Assembly: GCF_000002995.4 (NCBI RefSeq)
Contig: NW_025062478.1
Span: forward strand, 10,278,501-10,342,500
Origin: Brugia malayi
Taxonomy: Eukaryota; Nematoda; Chromadorea; Rhabditida; Onchocercidae
Direction: 5' to 3'
DNA length: 64,000 bases
Both the position numbers and the translations under genes were made by a program. The notes beneath the pieces are model-generated. The model was not told the DNA's origin. It saw only the letters and a program-made list of their open reading frames with translations, and did no database searches. Below are positions 1 to 11,288 of this stretch, in pieces; position 1 is the first letter of the stretch, and every line of letters starts with the position of its first letter.

Positions 1-472
1 AAAAGGAAATAAAAATATATCAAATGATTAAAGTATATAGTAAACTGAAATTAATTTAAAATTAAAATCAATTTCATATTAACATAATAAAATATAAATT
101 TTAATTATCATTTAATTAAGATAAATCTTATTCTTAACAAATGATGACACATACTATGATTGTTTATATAAACAAATGAATCATTGCAATTGTTTATATG
201 ATTGGAAAAAAATGTTCATAATTTGTCTTATTTTAACCACTAATTAATTTTTATTTTAATTTCAAGTAAAAATTATCATTTCTTCATTTTTTGAAAAATG
301 AAATTAATTGGTAATTCAACTTTTTTTTGTTAGCACTTTTTTATGCTTACCGTTTAAAGAAAAATAATAAACCTTGAAATGGCTTTTTTTTTTTCTTTTG
401 ATAGAAATATTTTTGGAAAAAGAATTTGATAGAAATATTTTTGAAAAAAAAAAAAAGTTAAATCTTGCACCC

Positions 473-548
473 ATAATAATAAGCTCTGTTTAGAGTGAAA
501 TAAATAATTTATAATAATAAGCTCTGTTTAAAGGGAAATAAATAATTC
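473..548. repeat. Tandem duplication, 2 x 38 bp
   Basis: Two adjacent near-identical 38-bp copies (473-510 and 511-548), each containing the core AAGCTCTGTTTA followed by a GAAATAAATAATT block. They differ at only a few positions. A smaller direct duplication of TTTGATAGAAATATTTTT precedes it at about 398-447. Confidence 0.85.
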
Positions 549-642
549 GTACAAAGCCATTTATTCTAACTTAAAAATTTAATAATAATGAAAAAAACAT
601 AAATTTATTGAAATTTCAAAAAAAAAAAACAGAAATTGTAAA

Positions 643-736
643 TTGGATAGTAATAATGATAATAGTAATAATAATAATAATATTAATATTAATAATAACA
701 ACAATGATAGCAATATTAGTAGCAACAATAACAGTA

Positions 737-803
<67 letters not shown>

Positions 804-1062
804 TAATAATAATATTAATATTAATATTAATAATGACAGTGATACTAATAGTAGTAGCAATAATAATAATAATAATAATAATAGTAGTAGTAGTAATAAT
901 AATGATAATGATAATAATAATATTAGTATTAATAATAACAACAATAACACTAATAGTGGCAATAATAACAACAATAATATGATAATAGTAATAATAATAA
1001 TAATATTAATAATAATGTTAATAATAATGATAATAATGAAAGTTATAAATGATAATACATAG
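643..1062. repeat. TAA/AAT trinucleotide microsatellite
   Basis: About 420 bp of imperfect AAT/TAA repeats, with a pure run near 739-798 and interspersed AGT, GAT and AAC triplets. Because the period is three, both strands remain open for more than 130 codons, but the products are only homopolymeric Asn/Ile or Leu/Ile tracts. It is a simple-sequence repeat, not a gene. Confidence 0.95.
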
Positions 1063-1802
1063 TAAAATTGTTATAATATTGATGTTATCAATAGAAGCAG
1101 GAAGTGAAGAATTCTAAAAATAGCTGAGAATTTCACAAGACGATGCATTTAAATTGTAATTTGACATGTAAATCAAATAAAGGACTGTGTCCAACGTGAA
1201 TTTCTTATATAAAAAAAAGTTATTTATTATTTATTGGCATTCAGAATTAGTATTGCAAATAAGATACATACATATATGTATTATAATATTTTATGATTTG
1301 CTAACATTATTTATTTCCTGATACATTTCTCATTCTACCTGATCCGGTTAATCTTACCTGTACAATTTTTATCAGTGAAATTTCTGAAATTAAAAATTAT
1401 TGTTAAATTATTTTTTGCTAATTATTATTTAATTAATTTTATTATTCAGATTAATTGTGAGACATATAGTTCAATAGGAATAATATAGTGAGATATCGAT
1501 ATAATTGCATATGGGAAGATCAGAATGATATTTGATAATATGGAATTATCTGATCTGATAGTTTATTACGAAATGATAATCTCTTATCAGCTTATCATAG
1601 AGTATTTGTTGTGTTTAATTTTTCATTAAATATTTTCTTGTTTTTCTTGTTTTTCATTTTTTTTATTTTTACTTTTTGTTTATTTCAAATGTCTTTAGCC
1701 ATGTTTAGTGAAGTATTCTTTATGATAATTTAAATCAAAGCAAAAAAAAAAAAAATTCCAATTTTTTTCAGAAATCTTCTCTTCCATACTTAATTAGAAG
1801 AG

Positions 1803-1858
1803 TAAGACAGAGAGAGAGAGAGAGAAGAAGAGGGAAAGAGAAAAAAAGAGAGAGGGAA
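1803..1858. repeat. GA-rich microsatellite
   Basis: Purine-only tract of GA dinucleotides interrupted by short A and G runs. It is facing a CT-rich tract at 1981-2003 about 150 bp downstream, so the two could pair as an imperfect inverted repeat. Confidence 0.8.
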
Positions 1859-1978
1859 TTACAATAAATTAAGAATGATAGGAAAAAAAAAGAAAGAGAT
1901 GGATAACCATACAATCGGAAAGATTTTTACCGATCGTCTCAATCATTCTTCTAAAACATGTTCTCAGTTTTATTTACT

Positions 1979-2312
1979 TTTTTTTTCTCTCTCTCTCTCT
2001 TTTCCTTTTTTATCATATCAATATGACCTTTAACCTATTCACAACAATCCTAAAATTCGTAACTGTTTATAAAAATGAAATTGAAATGGTCAATTTTATT
2101 TTTTCCCTCTCTCTTTTTTCTTTTTTTATCATATCAATATGACCTTTAACCTATTAGTCAATAAATAATTCCAAAATTTGTAATTGTTAATATCATTGGA
2201 ATTGAAATGCGTCAATTTTATTTTTTTTTTCCTCTCTGTTTTTCCTTTTTTATCATATCAATATGACCTTTAACCTATTATTCAATAAATAATTCTAAAA
2301 TTGAAATGCATT
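1979..2312. repeat. Three-copy tandem repeat, about 120 bp unit
   Basis: Three diverged tandem copies. Each starts with a T-rich/CT-rich stretch and contains the shared core TCATATCAATATGACCTTTA, with the enclosing block beginning at about 2011, 2127 and 2251 (spacings 116 and 124 bp). No coding potential is seen. The core includes the short palindrome TATCATATCAATATGA-like arms. Confidence 0.85.
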
Positions 2313-5300
2313 AAATGTTTGATTCCATTTTGTTATAAATTATTTTGATATTATCAGCCATTTCTGTTTGCAAATCTGATGATTAGTTATTCCGCAATGA
2401 ATCATTTGCTTTTATTTTTTCTTCCTTTTCTCTCTTTTTGCTATAAAAATTGTTTTCAATTGATTTTTTCCTCTTTTTTTTTCATTCTATCATTTCAATT
2501 TCATTTTTATGCATTAATTTTTAGTCTGTTTTTATAGTAATTAGAATTGATTTTGATAAATTTTATTGCTCTGATAATAATATGATAAGATAAGAACGTT
2601 TAACAGTAAAATATTTCTTTTCTTTTGGAAAAACAAAAATCATTCAAAATAATTTTTTATACTTTTCTTTTCTTTTCTCGGAAATATTTGTTTACTTATT
2701 TTTTTTTTCCTTTCCTTTAAATTTATTAAATGTCAATGATAGTTGGTTTTGTTTTATTTAAATAAAGCTAAATTGTAAAATGGAATTTGAAATGAAGCAG
2801 AAATGAATTCAAACGTTTTAGTTTGGTGTAAGCAAAGAAAGCGACAAACAATCAATCTTTTTTCTTTTATTTTCAATAAAATATATCCAAAGGAGAAAAT
2901 GAAACGAATGGTATTTGTAATTGAAAACTTTTAGTATAAATTTTTTGAAATTTTATCTAAATGATTTTTAAAAATTTTTTTTGATATTAGCACACTTATC
3001 ATTAAAATAGCTATTGGATAGAATTTTTACATATCAAAATTATTTAATTTAATAATAATTCAACTAATATTGTTTAAATGTTAAATTTCAAAATTTATTA
3101 CTTAAGTTAAATTTCAAATACTAATTAATTAATTTAATTAGTGAACTTTTTTCCTCTCTGCTTTAAACTTCACAATAATTACTTATTTTTTATTTCCGTT
3201 TTTCATAATTTGTAACTTTTTCAAATATTATTAAATCTAACATTTTGCACGAGAGAAATTGAATTGATTAACGAATTAACAAACATATGGCAAAATGTTA
3301 ATATAATGGAAATTGATAGAAAAAAGTAATTAATGTCACATGTTATTATTATCATCATAGTAAATAATACTAAAATTTATAATATTATTTCATATTATTT
3401 TTCTTTTTTATATATTAAATTCATATATTAAATTTTACATATTAAATCATTTATCATATTTAATTTATACTAAATTAAAACTTATGACAGAACATGATGT
3501 AATAAATATGAAAGAATTTAAATTAATTTAAATTAACCAATAGGCAGTAGTAATAATAAGATTTCCCTTCGTTCTGTCACCATAATTTCACTATTAATTT
3601 CATTAATTATCCACCCACCCACATACTATCGCTATCATTTATCTTTTCAATTCTGAAATTTAAAATATTTCAGTGCTAATTGTAATTGTAACATTCTATC
3701 ATATAGTTTTAACATTTTTATTTTATTTTTATATCATTTTAAATTGTTAATTTGTTAATTCTTCCACTTCTACTTTTCTTAGATTAGTTTGTTTAACTTT
3801 AATTAAATGATTTTTCCTTTTTTCAAACAATTTATTGTTCAGTTTTTTTTTCTTTTTTCTTCATGTTTGAATTATAATTTAATTATTGATTAATTACTTG
3901 GATTTAATTTCTTACTTTTTTTCTTTTTTTTAAAAATTTCATTTCTTTCATTTGCTTTATTTATTTATTTTTTTTTTTTGATTTTTTGCTATTGCAATAT
4001 TACTTCACATTGTTTACAATAATTGGATGAATTTCTTATCAAATTTGGTTGACAATTCATCAGTCACTTATCATTGACATCTCTAAAATCAATTTAGTCT
4101 GAGTGTATTGTCAACAAAATAATGCTAATAATATAAATCATTGCAATTTTAAATAAATTATTAGACAGAACTAGCTAGATAGTTTCATCAATATTCCATC
4201 TTCTTTAAGTGAAAAATTAAAAATTTAAAATTAAGAATTGCGAAAAAAAAAAAAAAAAAAATGTGTATTAATACAATATGCTGAAGCACTATACAAAGTA
4301 ATTAAGCATTCCTTATTAAGTAAAAAAATTTTATTTTAATGTAAAAATTTAAGCTACATATATTTTTTTTTTTAATTCAATAAATATTTATTGATAAGAT
4401 AAATTTGATAAAATGTTACAGAAATTTTTTTTGCAACATTTCAAAAAAAAAAAAATGTTACACTTCCTAATAGCATAAAAATGATATTTCTGTGCTTATT
4501 AAATAATACCATAAATTTAATTTAACATTAATTATTCAATTTCTTTTTTCTTTTTTACTTTTATATGAATACAAAAAATTATTAAATTCAATGAGTAAAT
4601 TTTAATTATAGTTTTTTTTGTCCTTTTTCTTTTTTTTTTTTTTTTTTTTTAATTGTAAATTTAAAATTTATACTAAATGAATCAAACAATGAATTGAATT
4701 TACATACTTCTAGATGCATTTATACATTCCATTTGTCATTTATTTGATATTTTAACTTCAACAATCAATTTTGACTGTTCTATTCGAATCAATTTTTCAG
4801 TGTTATGTTTGTGTCTGTCTCTGTCTCTGTCACATATTTTTAAACATAAAACTTATCATTCAATCATCGCTCGCTGTCATTTCATTTGCTTTTTTTGTCA
4901 TTTTAACATTTACAAACTATCATGTTTTTAAGTAAAAAAAAAAAGGAGGAAAAATGCTTATTTGTTTTTTTATTTTCGCAAGTTTTTCATTTTATTGATT
5001 ATTCATTTCAAATTTTTTTTTTTCTAGTTGAAATATTTTATTTAACTGAAATTATTTTATTTATTTTTTAAATGCATTTGTATTTTTTATGTTTGAAATT
5101 GATTAAATATATTTAATCAATATAGAGGTGAAATCAGCAATGTGATTCAAATAGTTACAACTAATATTAAAATGTTAACCAATTATTTTTATTGTTATAT
5201 AAGGTAATTATTGCAAGTATTCTTATCAATTTATTTCTAATTTAAATTTAATTTTAATATTTGAATTAGGAAAATAATTTTTATGAGAAATTTTAAATTT

Positions 5301-5752
5301 ATTCAAAAAAAAATTTTTTTTTTTTTGTTTAAAATACGATATTTTGTTTTAAAATATATAAAATTTTGAGTGTTATTTGTTTTGTTTTTTTTTTTTTTGA
5401 TATTATAAATTGATTGAAATTTCTTTGATTTTTTAATTTTTTCATTTTTTTATAAAATATTTCATATAGGCGAATGATTCATTTCTATGTTTTTTTTTTT
5501 CTCTTTTTGCAATTTTTGCTATTCAAATACATTTATATTTGTTTTTTTCTCGTACATTCCTACTTGCTTTTCATTCAAATTTCTATTTTTTTACATTTCA
5601 AATATTTCAAGTATTTTATTTTCAGTATTTAAGTATTTAAATTCAACGTTTTGCTCTTTTTTCATTTTTCATTGCTAATTTTTGCAGCATAAAATGTACA
5701 ATGCATTTTTTCAGCGAAATCAATTCAATAAAGTTTAGCGGAATTGATCCTG

Positions 5753-5824
5753 GCCCAAGTAGTATAGTGGTTAGTACTCCACGTTGTGGCCGTGGCGACA
5801 CAGGTTCGATTCCTGTCTTGGGCA
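5753..5824 (+). tRNA. trnH-GUG: tRNA-His (anticodon GUG)
   Basis: A complete cloverleaf can be drawn by eye. The acceptor stem GCCCAAG (5753-5759) pairs with CTTGGGC (5817-5823) and is followed by discriminator A5824. The anticodon stem CCACG/CGTGG (5779-5783 and 5791-5795) encloses the loop TTGTGGC with anticodon GTG at 5786-5788. The T arm is ACAGG-TTCGATT-CCTGT, a good B box. The gene is 72 nt without an intron or encoded CCA, typical of a eukaryotic nuclear tRNA. The -1 G of tRNA-His is added post-transcriptionally in eukaryotes, although the genomic base at 5752 is also G. It lies about 100 bp upstream of the phosphate transporter start codon, on the same strand. Confidence 0.97.
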
Positions 5825-5842
5825 AACATTCCTATCCATTTT

Positions 5843-5854
5843 GCAATTTTTCAG
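5843..5854 (+). promoter_or_regulatory. Putative SL trans-splice acceptor for PiT gene 1
   Basis: GCAATTTTTCAG matches the nematode 3' splice consensus and has no recognisable upstream exon. It is 71 nt before the ATG at 5926, so it could be the spliced-leader addition site of the transporter mRNA. The intervening 5' UTR is A-rich. This is inference from the consensus only; cDNA ends would be needed to prove it. Confidence 0.45.
5847..5851 (+). terminator. Pol III terminator of tRNA-His
   Basis: A TTTTT run 22 nt after the tRNA 3' end, the standard RNA polymerase III stop. It is also the T-rich part of the acceptor-like sequence TTTTTCAG that ends at 5854, upstream of the transporter gene. 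Confidence 0.75.
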
Positions 5855-5925
5855 GGAAATTAAAAACAAAAAGACAAAAAAAAAAAAAAGAAAAACGGAA
5901 AAAAAGAAAACGAAAACGACGTTAG

Positions 5926-8900
5926 ATGGATTTTATAGCATCCACAACAACATCAATTCTTCCTGCTTCTAATTTGGGAGTAAGCATTGTTTCTTTTTTT
6001 TTTTTAAATTAAAAAAAAAAGATTTTAAATGAAATCAAAGAATGAATGTTATGAAATGAGAGGATGATTAAATTTTATTTCTTTTAACAATATAAAATGT
6101 CACCTTTGTTAAAGAGTCAATTTCTATGGGCTTTAATCCTTGGAATAGTGCTAGCATTTGTGCTTGGCTTTGCAATGGGCGCAAATGACGTAGCAAATGC
6201 TTTTGGTACATCAGTTGGTAGTAAAGTGCTTAGTCTACGAAAAGCTTATATATTAGCAATTATATTTGAATCACTTGGTGCCCTTTTTATTGGTATGTTT
6301 TTTTGTGTATAGTTCTAATTTCTTTTTTAATATATAATTTGAAATTAATTTATTGATTATTATCATTTGATTAGTGCTATAATTGAAATAATAATAACAT
6401 TTGAATTAGATAAACCGTTGAATAACCTTGAAGAATAAAACAAATTGAAATAGAAAATGAAATTTAGATTTTTATCTTTTCTTTTCCTCTTTTTTTTTTT
6501 TTTTTTGCATTAACTTTTTGAAAAAATTTCAGGTTACAATGTGACAGATACAATGCGAAAAAGTGTTATTAATTTAAATTTGTATAAAAATGCACCAGAA
6601 GAATTATTAGTTGGTCAGGTAGCAATTCTTGCAGGTTTATTAATTTCTTCTATTTCTTAATAAATTTCTAAAAAAAAAGGAGAGAGAGAGAGAAAGAGAG
6701 AGAAAGAAAAAGAGAAAAGTTATGAATTCATTAATACTAACCGTTTTAAATATCACTTTAAAAATGTAAGAAAGTATCAAAAGATATGTAGTACTAAGTA
6801 TACGTATTCCAAAAATATTTTATTAAAATATTTTACTTTTCCTGAAAGTTAATCCGATTATCTGAAGACTGATCAAATCATAACATTTTCCGAAAATATT
6901 TTATCAGTATGTTAATCGGACTTTCTGAAAAACTGAATGTTAATCCGATTTTCTGAAAAACTGATCGATTCTGACTAAATCATATTAATAATACCAATTT
7001 ATGTAAAGAATTATAATGAATTAATATATACAAAAAAAAAAAAAAAAAATTTGATATAATTCAAATAGCCAAAAAAAAAAAAAAAATGAAATTTATGAAA
7101 TGTATAATTATTTTAAAAATTTGATATAATTCAAATAGGCAAAAAGGAAATTGTAATGTTAAATTAATTGGAATATTTTTTAACAAACAAAATATTTTAC
7201 TGATGTTAAGATTTAAAATAAATTTTTAAAAATAAGCATAAACAAGATTTGAAATGAATTAAAATAAAATATTAAAAAGAGTAAATTTAATTTTGAAGGA
7301 TGTTCCACTTGGCTATTAATAGCAACATTTGCTCAATTACCTGTTTCAACAACACATAGTATTACCGGTGCAACGGTTGGTTTCGGTTTAATAATGAAAG
7401 GAACGGAAGGAATTCATTGGTGGAAAATTCTTAATATTGGTACATTTAATTAATTAATTTTAGAATGTATGCAAAACGAAAAAACAATTATCATTTCAAA
7501 CTGATATGATAATTTTGTTAAAATTTCTTTTTTTTCTTTTATTTAGAAAATTTATTTTCAATTATTTGTTTTAATTAATTAATTTTAATATGTATGCAAA
7601 ACGAAAAAACAATTATCATTTCAAACTGATATGATAATTTTGTTAAAATTTCTTTTTTTTTTTATTTAGAAAGTTTATTTTCAATTATTTTACATATTTT
7701 TTATTTTCTTTTCATTTTTTTTTCTTTTTTTTTTAGTAGCTTCCTGGATTATTTCACCGCTATTATCCGGAATTGTTTCATCAGTTCTTTATATAATTGT
7801 TGATTTTACAGTTATAAGAAGGGTTAGAATTTATTTTCATTCTTATTTCTATCAAATAAAAAAAAATAAATAAATAAAAAATAAAATGAAAATATAATAA
7901 TGATTTATAAAAGTTTTAATTATTTCTATTATATTAAGTAAATTTGTTCTTCTTTTATTTTGTCTTTTTTTTTTATTTTTTTAAATTATATTAAGCAAAT
8001 TTTCTTTTAGTTTATTTATTTTTTAATTCAATAATTCTACCACTTCATTACAATGATATATTTTGAAAGTGAGTATATAAATTAATAATAATTTTATTTT
8101 TAATTAAATTTTCTTCCAGAAAAATCCATTCGAATGTGGTTTACGAGTTCTACCATATTTCTATTGGTTTTGTATTGCTTTTAATACTTTTGCTATTAGC
8201 TTTCAAGGCTCTAAGAGTTTGTTTATTTTTTTCATTAAACACAACAACAAAAAAAAAAAAAACGAATTATTGATTTTAATCTTAAAAAATTTCAAAATTT
8301 TCATTATTAATTTAATTGTGATGAATTCTTCAATGTATTATTATTATTATATTTTTTTTTTAATACATATAAATACTTTAAATAAACTCATATTATATTC
8401 ATTCATCATTTCAGTATTGTTCGATAAGTATAAATGGCTTAATGTGAAGAATATACTTAACCTTTAACCTTTAATAGTTTTAGTCTATTAATTAGTAAAT
8501 TAAATTTAAATTTCAGTATTACACCTGGCTAAATTACCTCTTTGGTTGTGTTTGTTAATTAGTGCTGCAATAGCAACCGTTGTTGCATTTGCTATTCATT
8601 TTTTAATGGTACCAAAACTAAGAAAATGGATTGAAAGTAAAATTTTTATTTTTGTAAAAATTTAAATTTATTTATTAATGTTTGTCTTTTTTTCTTATTT
8701 ATCTTTTTTTTAAATGTAAATTTAATTATTAACAAATATTACTTTTTTTTTTTAAATGTAAATTTAATTATTAACAAATATTACTTTTTTTTTAAATGTA
8801 AATTTAATTATTAACAAATATTATTTTTTTTTTAAAATGTAAATTTAATTATTAACAAGTATTACTTTTCGTTTTTTGCATTATAATTTTCAAATTTGAA

Positions 8901-11288
8901 TGCTTTTTTTTTGGTGAAATAAATGAAATGTTTAGTGAATTTTACAAACTAAACATTTTGGCTTAATTAGTATTGTTTTAATATTACAAATACTAAATTT
9001 AATTTATTCACTAATTATTGATTAATTAATTACTAATATTGATTTAATTAAAACGTTTTTTTTTCCAGAAAAAGAAGGTGGAAGAACTGATCAATCTCCT
9101 TCAATTGATCTTCCTAATATTACCGGACAAGTTCCAATAAAGATTAAACGTATCTTCAGCCATTCCATTTATATTATTCCTTAATTCTATCTTCGTTGAA
9201 ACATAATTTAAATTTACTGATAATAGATTTAGGATTGTATAGAATATCCGGATCCGGAATATAAATGTTTTTTTTTGTCAATATGAAAACAACAAAAAAA
9301 AGAGATACAAAAAGTACTTTGCAAAAAGTGACATTAAATATTTCAAAATTTGAATTTTTGAAATAATTCGAGAAGAAGTGAAACGGAAACGAAATTTCTT
9401 TTTTTTACGGTTCAAAAGGATCACATTATGATGGTAGGCTTAATTTCTTCAGGTTGAACTTGCAGATGGAATTGTGCAAATCTTCATTCCGCACAATAAT
9501 GGTTTATGTTCCGATGAAGTGAATAGTAAGGCGGTAATCGGAAAAAAGCGCTCAGTTTCAGGTACATTTTATCATCCGTTCCGGGTCATCTTTCCTTTCC
9601 TTCTTCATCGTTTCTTCTTTTTTTTTAAATTTCTTTTTAGCTCTAAAACATTTTGTGCAATGGTTTTTACCGGATAAAAAACATCAACCGGATTCAAGAA
9701 CTACACTGGTTTTTGGTTCCATTCAAGCATTTACTGCATGTTTTGAAGGTTTTGCTCATGGTGCAAATGATGTTGCGTAAGCAAATTTCACTCGAAATTA
9801 AATTTTAAAATTTTTAAAAAACTTAAAAAAATTTTTTTCTGATGGAATTTTTTATTTTTTAAAATTATAAAATAAAAAAAATTTTCACTACTTTGAATAT
9901 TTTAAGAATGAAAACATTCGATTTTTTTTTTTCTTTTTTAATTTTTAGAAATGCAATAGCACCATTAGCGGCGCTTTTGTCCATTTATGCTGAAATGGAT
10001 GTGCAACAGAACGATGAAACACCAATTTGGGTTCTGGCCTATGGTGTATTAGCAATTTGTGTTGGCCTAGTGCTACTTGGACATAAAGTTATACGTACGG
10101 TTGGCTCCGAAATGTCAAATATTAATCCGGCTAGGTTAAAATACTTTTCCTTTTTTTTTCTTATCAGTATGACAAATTTATTAATTTCAATTTAAGAAAA
10201 AAAAAAGAAAACTGACAAATATGTTTTATTTTTTATTTGATTATTTTAAATTTTATTTTTAACTGAAAATTTTAGTTATGTGAATTTATTCAAATTGGCA
10301 TAAATTTTAAAATGTTTTTAATTTTTTTTTTATGTATTTCATAGATATATGTATATTTAACTATGTTCTGATAAAAATTATAGTGGTTTTACGATTGAAT
10401 TTGGTGCCGCAGTAACAGCATTATTGGCAAGTAAAGCTGGATTACCAATTAGTACAACGCATTGTTTGGTAATTAAAATTATCGAAATCAATAATTGTTT
10501 ATTTGATTAACTCTGTTATAATCAATAATCAATATTTATATATATATATATATTTTATCTGATCATTAATATCATATCTCAGATATTTGTTTTCTTTTGG
10601 AATGCTTTGGGAAAAAAAAAACGAAAGAAATTAATCAATTAAAGGTTAAATAAACAATCACTAAAAAATTATCAGAGAAAACATTAGCTTTATTTTGATA
10701 ATCTGATAATACTTCTAATAATACTCTTATCAGTAGGCTTGAAAAATGAGCCTATTCTTATGGCTATTAAAATTAATCAATTTTAAAAATTGTTTACATC
10801 AAATAAAATTTTCTAGGTTGGTAGCGTAGTGGCAGTTGGTGTTGTTAAATCTCGTAGTGCTGGCGTTCGATGGAGTATTTTTCGGAATATCTTTCTGTCA
10901 TGGGTTGTCACCTTACCTGCTTCAGGTAAGCAAATATCTCTAATCTTACAATCGCTGTTGAAATTTTCAAAAATTCAATCTATTTTCTTACTTAACGCAA
11001 CTGATTTGAATGTTTGAGCACAAATTACTTAAGAATTTTCATCATTAAATTTTATTTAAAACAAAATTGCATCTTGAAAGTTTGTATGTTTTGCTTGAAG
11101 TTGAAATTTATATTAAACTTAGCAGTAACTTAAATTTTAATTGCATGTATTATTTTATTGTTTTGTAAATGTGTACAAAATAAATAAATAAATAAATAAA
11201 ACATTCAGAAATGAAAATTTTACTAAAAGAAAATATTTTAGGTATAGTAGCAGGTGGTTCGATGCTATTAATGAAGTTTTTGTTATAA
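5926..11288 (+). CDS. pitr: PiT/SLC20 sodium-dependent phosphate transporter, gene 1
   Basis: An inorganic phosphate symporter of the plasma membrane. The model has 14 exons: 5926-5979, 6115-6292, 6533-6634, 7299-7439, 7737-7822, 8120-8216, 8517-8636, 9069-9149, 9466-9561, 9641-9776, 9949-10134, 10384-10468, 10817-10925 and 11242-11288. It keeps frame throughout and gives 505 aa, a usual PiT length. Both halves carry the PiT signature: [11 protein letters not shown] at residues 40-50 and GANDVANAI at 359-367, each followed by hydrophobic segments. [18 protein letters not shown] and [13 protein letters not shown] are the two conserved THxxxG-type motifs. NVT at residue 80 is a possible glycosylation sequon, where vertebrate PiT1 is also glycosylated nearby. 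The central hydrophilic loop (exons 8-9) is poorly conserved, and the boundary there is uncertain: the stronger-looking acceptor at 9453 would require a weak donor after 9130. A shorter alternative start is ATG 6097. The acceptor of exon 2 is weak. Confidence 0.92.
6843..6966. repeat. Triplicated motif in intron 3 of PiT gene 1
   Basis: Three diverged copies of a block built on GTTAATCCGATTNTCTGAAAA (about 6847, 6910 and 6939), separated by related CTGATCNAATCATA and AAAATATTTTA pieces. It stands out because CCGA and TCGG are rare in this AT-rich intron. A second small duplication (ATTTGATATAATTCAAATAG, copies near 7049 and 7119) follows in the same intron. Confidence 0.7.
7447..7695. repeat. 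125-bp tandem duplication in intron 4 of PiT gene 1
   Basis: Two nearly identical copies with a 125-bp period; for example ATGCAAAACGAAAAAACAAT occurs near 7469 and 7594. The copies differ by a few substitutions and by T-run length. The duplication ends just before the polypyrimidine tract of exon 5, and both copies contain a TTTATTTAGAAA acceptor-like sequence, though only the real one at 7736 keeps frame. Confidence 0.92.
8703..8872. repeat. Four-copy tandem repeat in intron 7 of PiT gene 1
   Basis: Four copies of a roughly 40-43 bp unit, each a T run followed by AAATGTAAATTTAATTATTA and ACAAATATTA. Copies differ mostly in T-run length, suggesting replication slippage. Confidence 0.9.

Larger units (their letters stand above)
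1..5752. other. Gene-free AT-rich tract with simple repeats
   Basis: I could not find a supported coding exon or RNA gene on either strand before the tRNA at 5753. The tract is dominated by A/T homopolymers, a trinucleotide microsatellite and short tandem duplications, listed separately. The longest open frames are translations of the microsatellite (poly-Ile/Asn/Leu) and are not genes. It probably contains upstream regulatory sequence for the + strand transporter gene, but no specific element can be named. Confidence 0.6.

Noticed and set aside
579..1062. Open frames of 131 and 139 codons on opposite strands
   Set aside because: They are translations of a TAA/AAT microsatellite in both directions.
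5643..5972. Overlapping open frames around the tRNA on both strands
   Set aside because: They read through the tRNA gene and its flanks; the tRNA explains the sequence.
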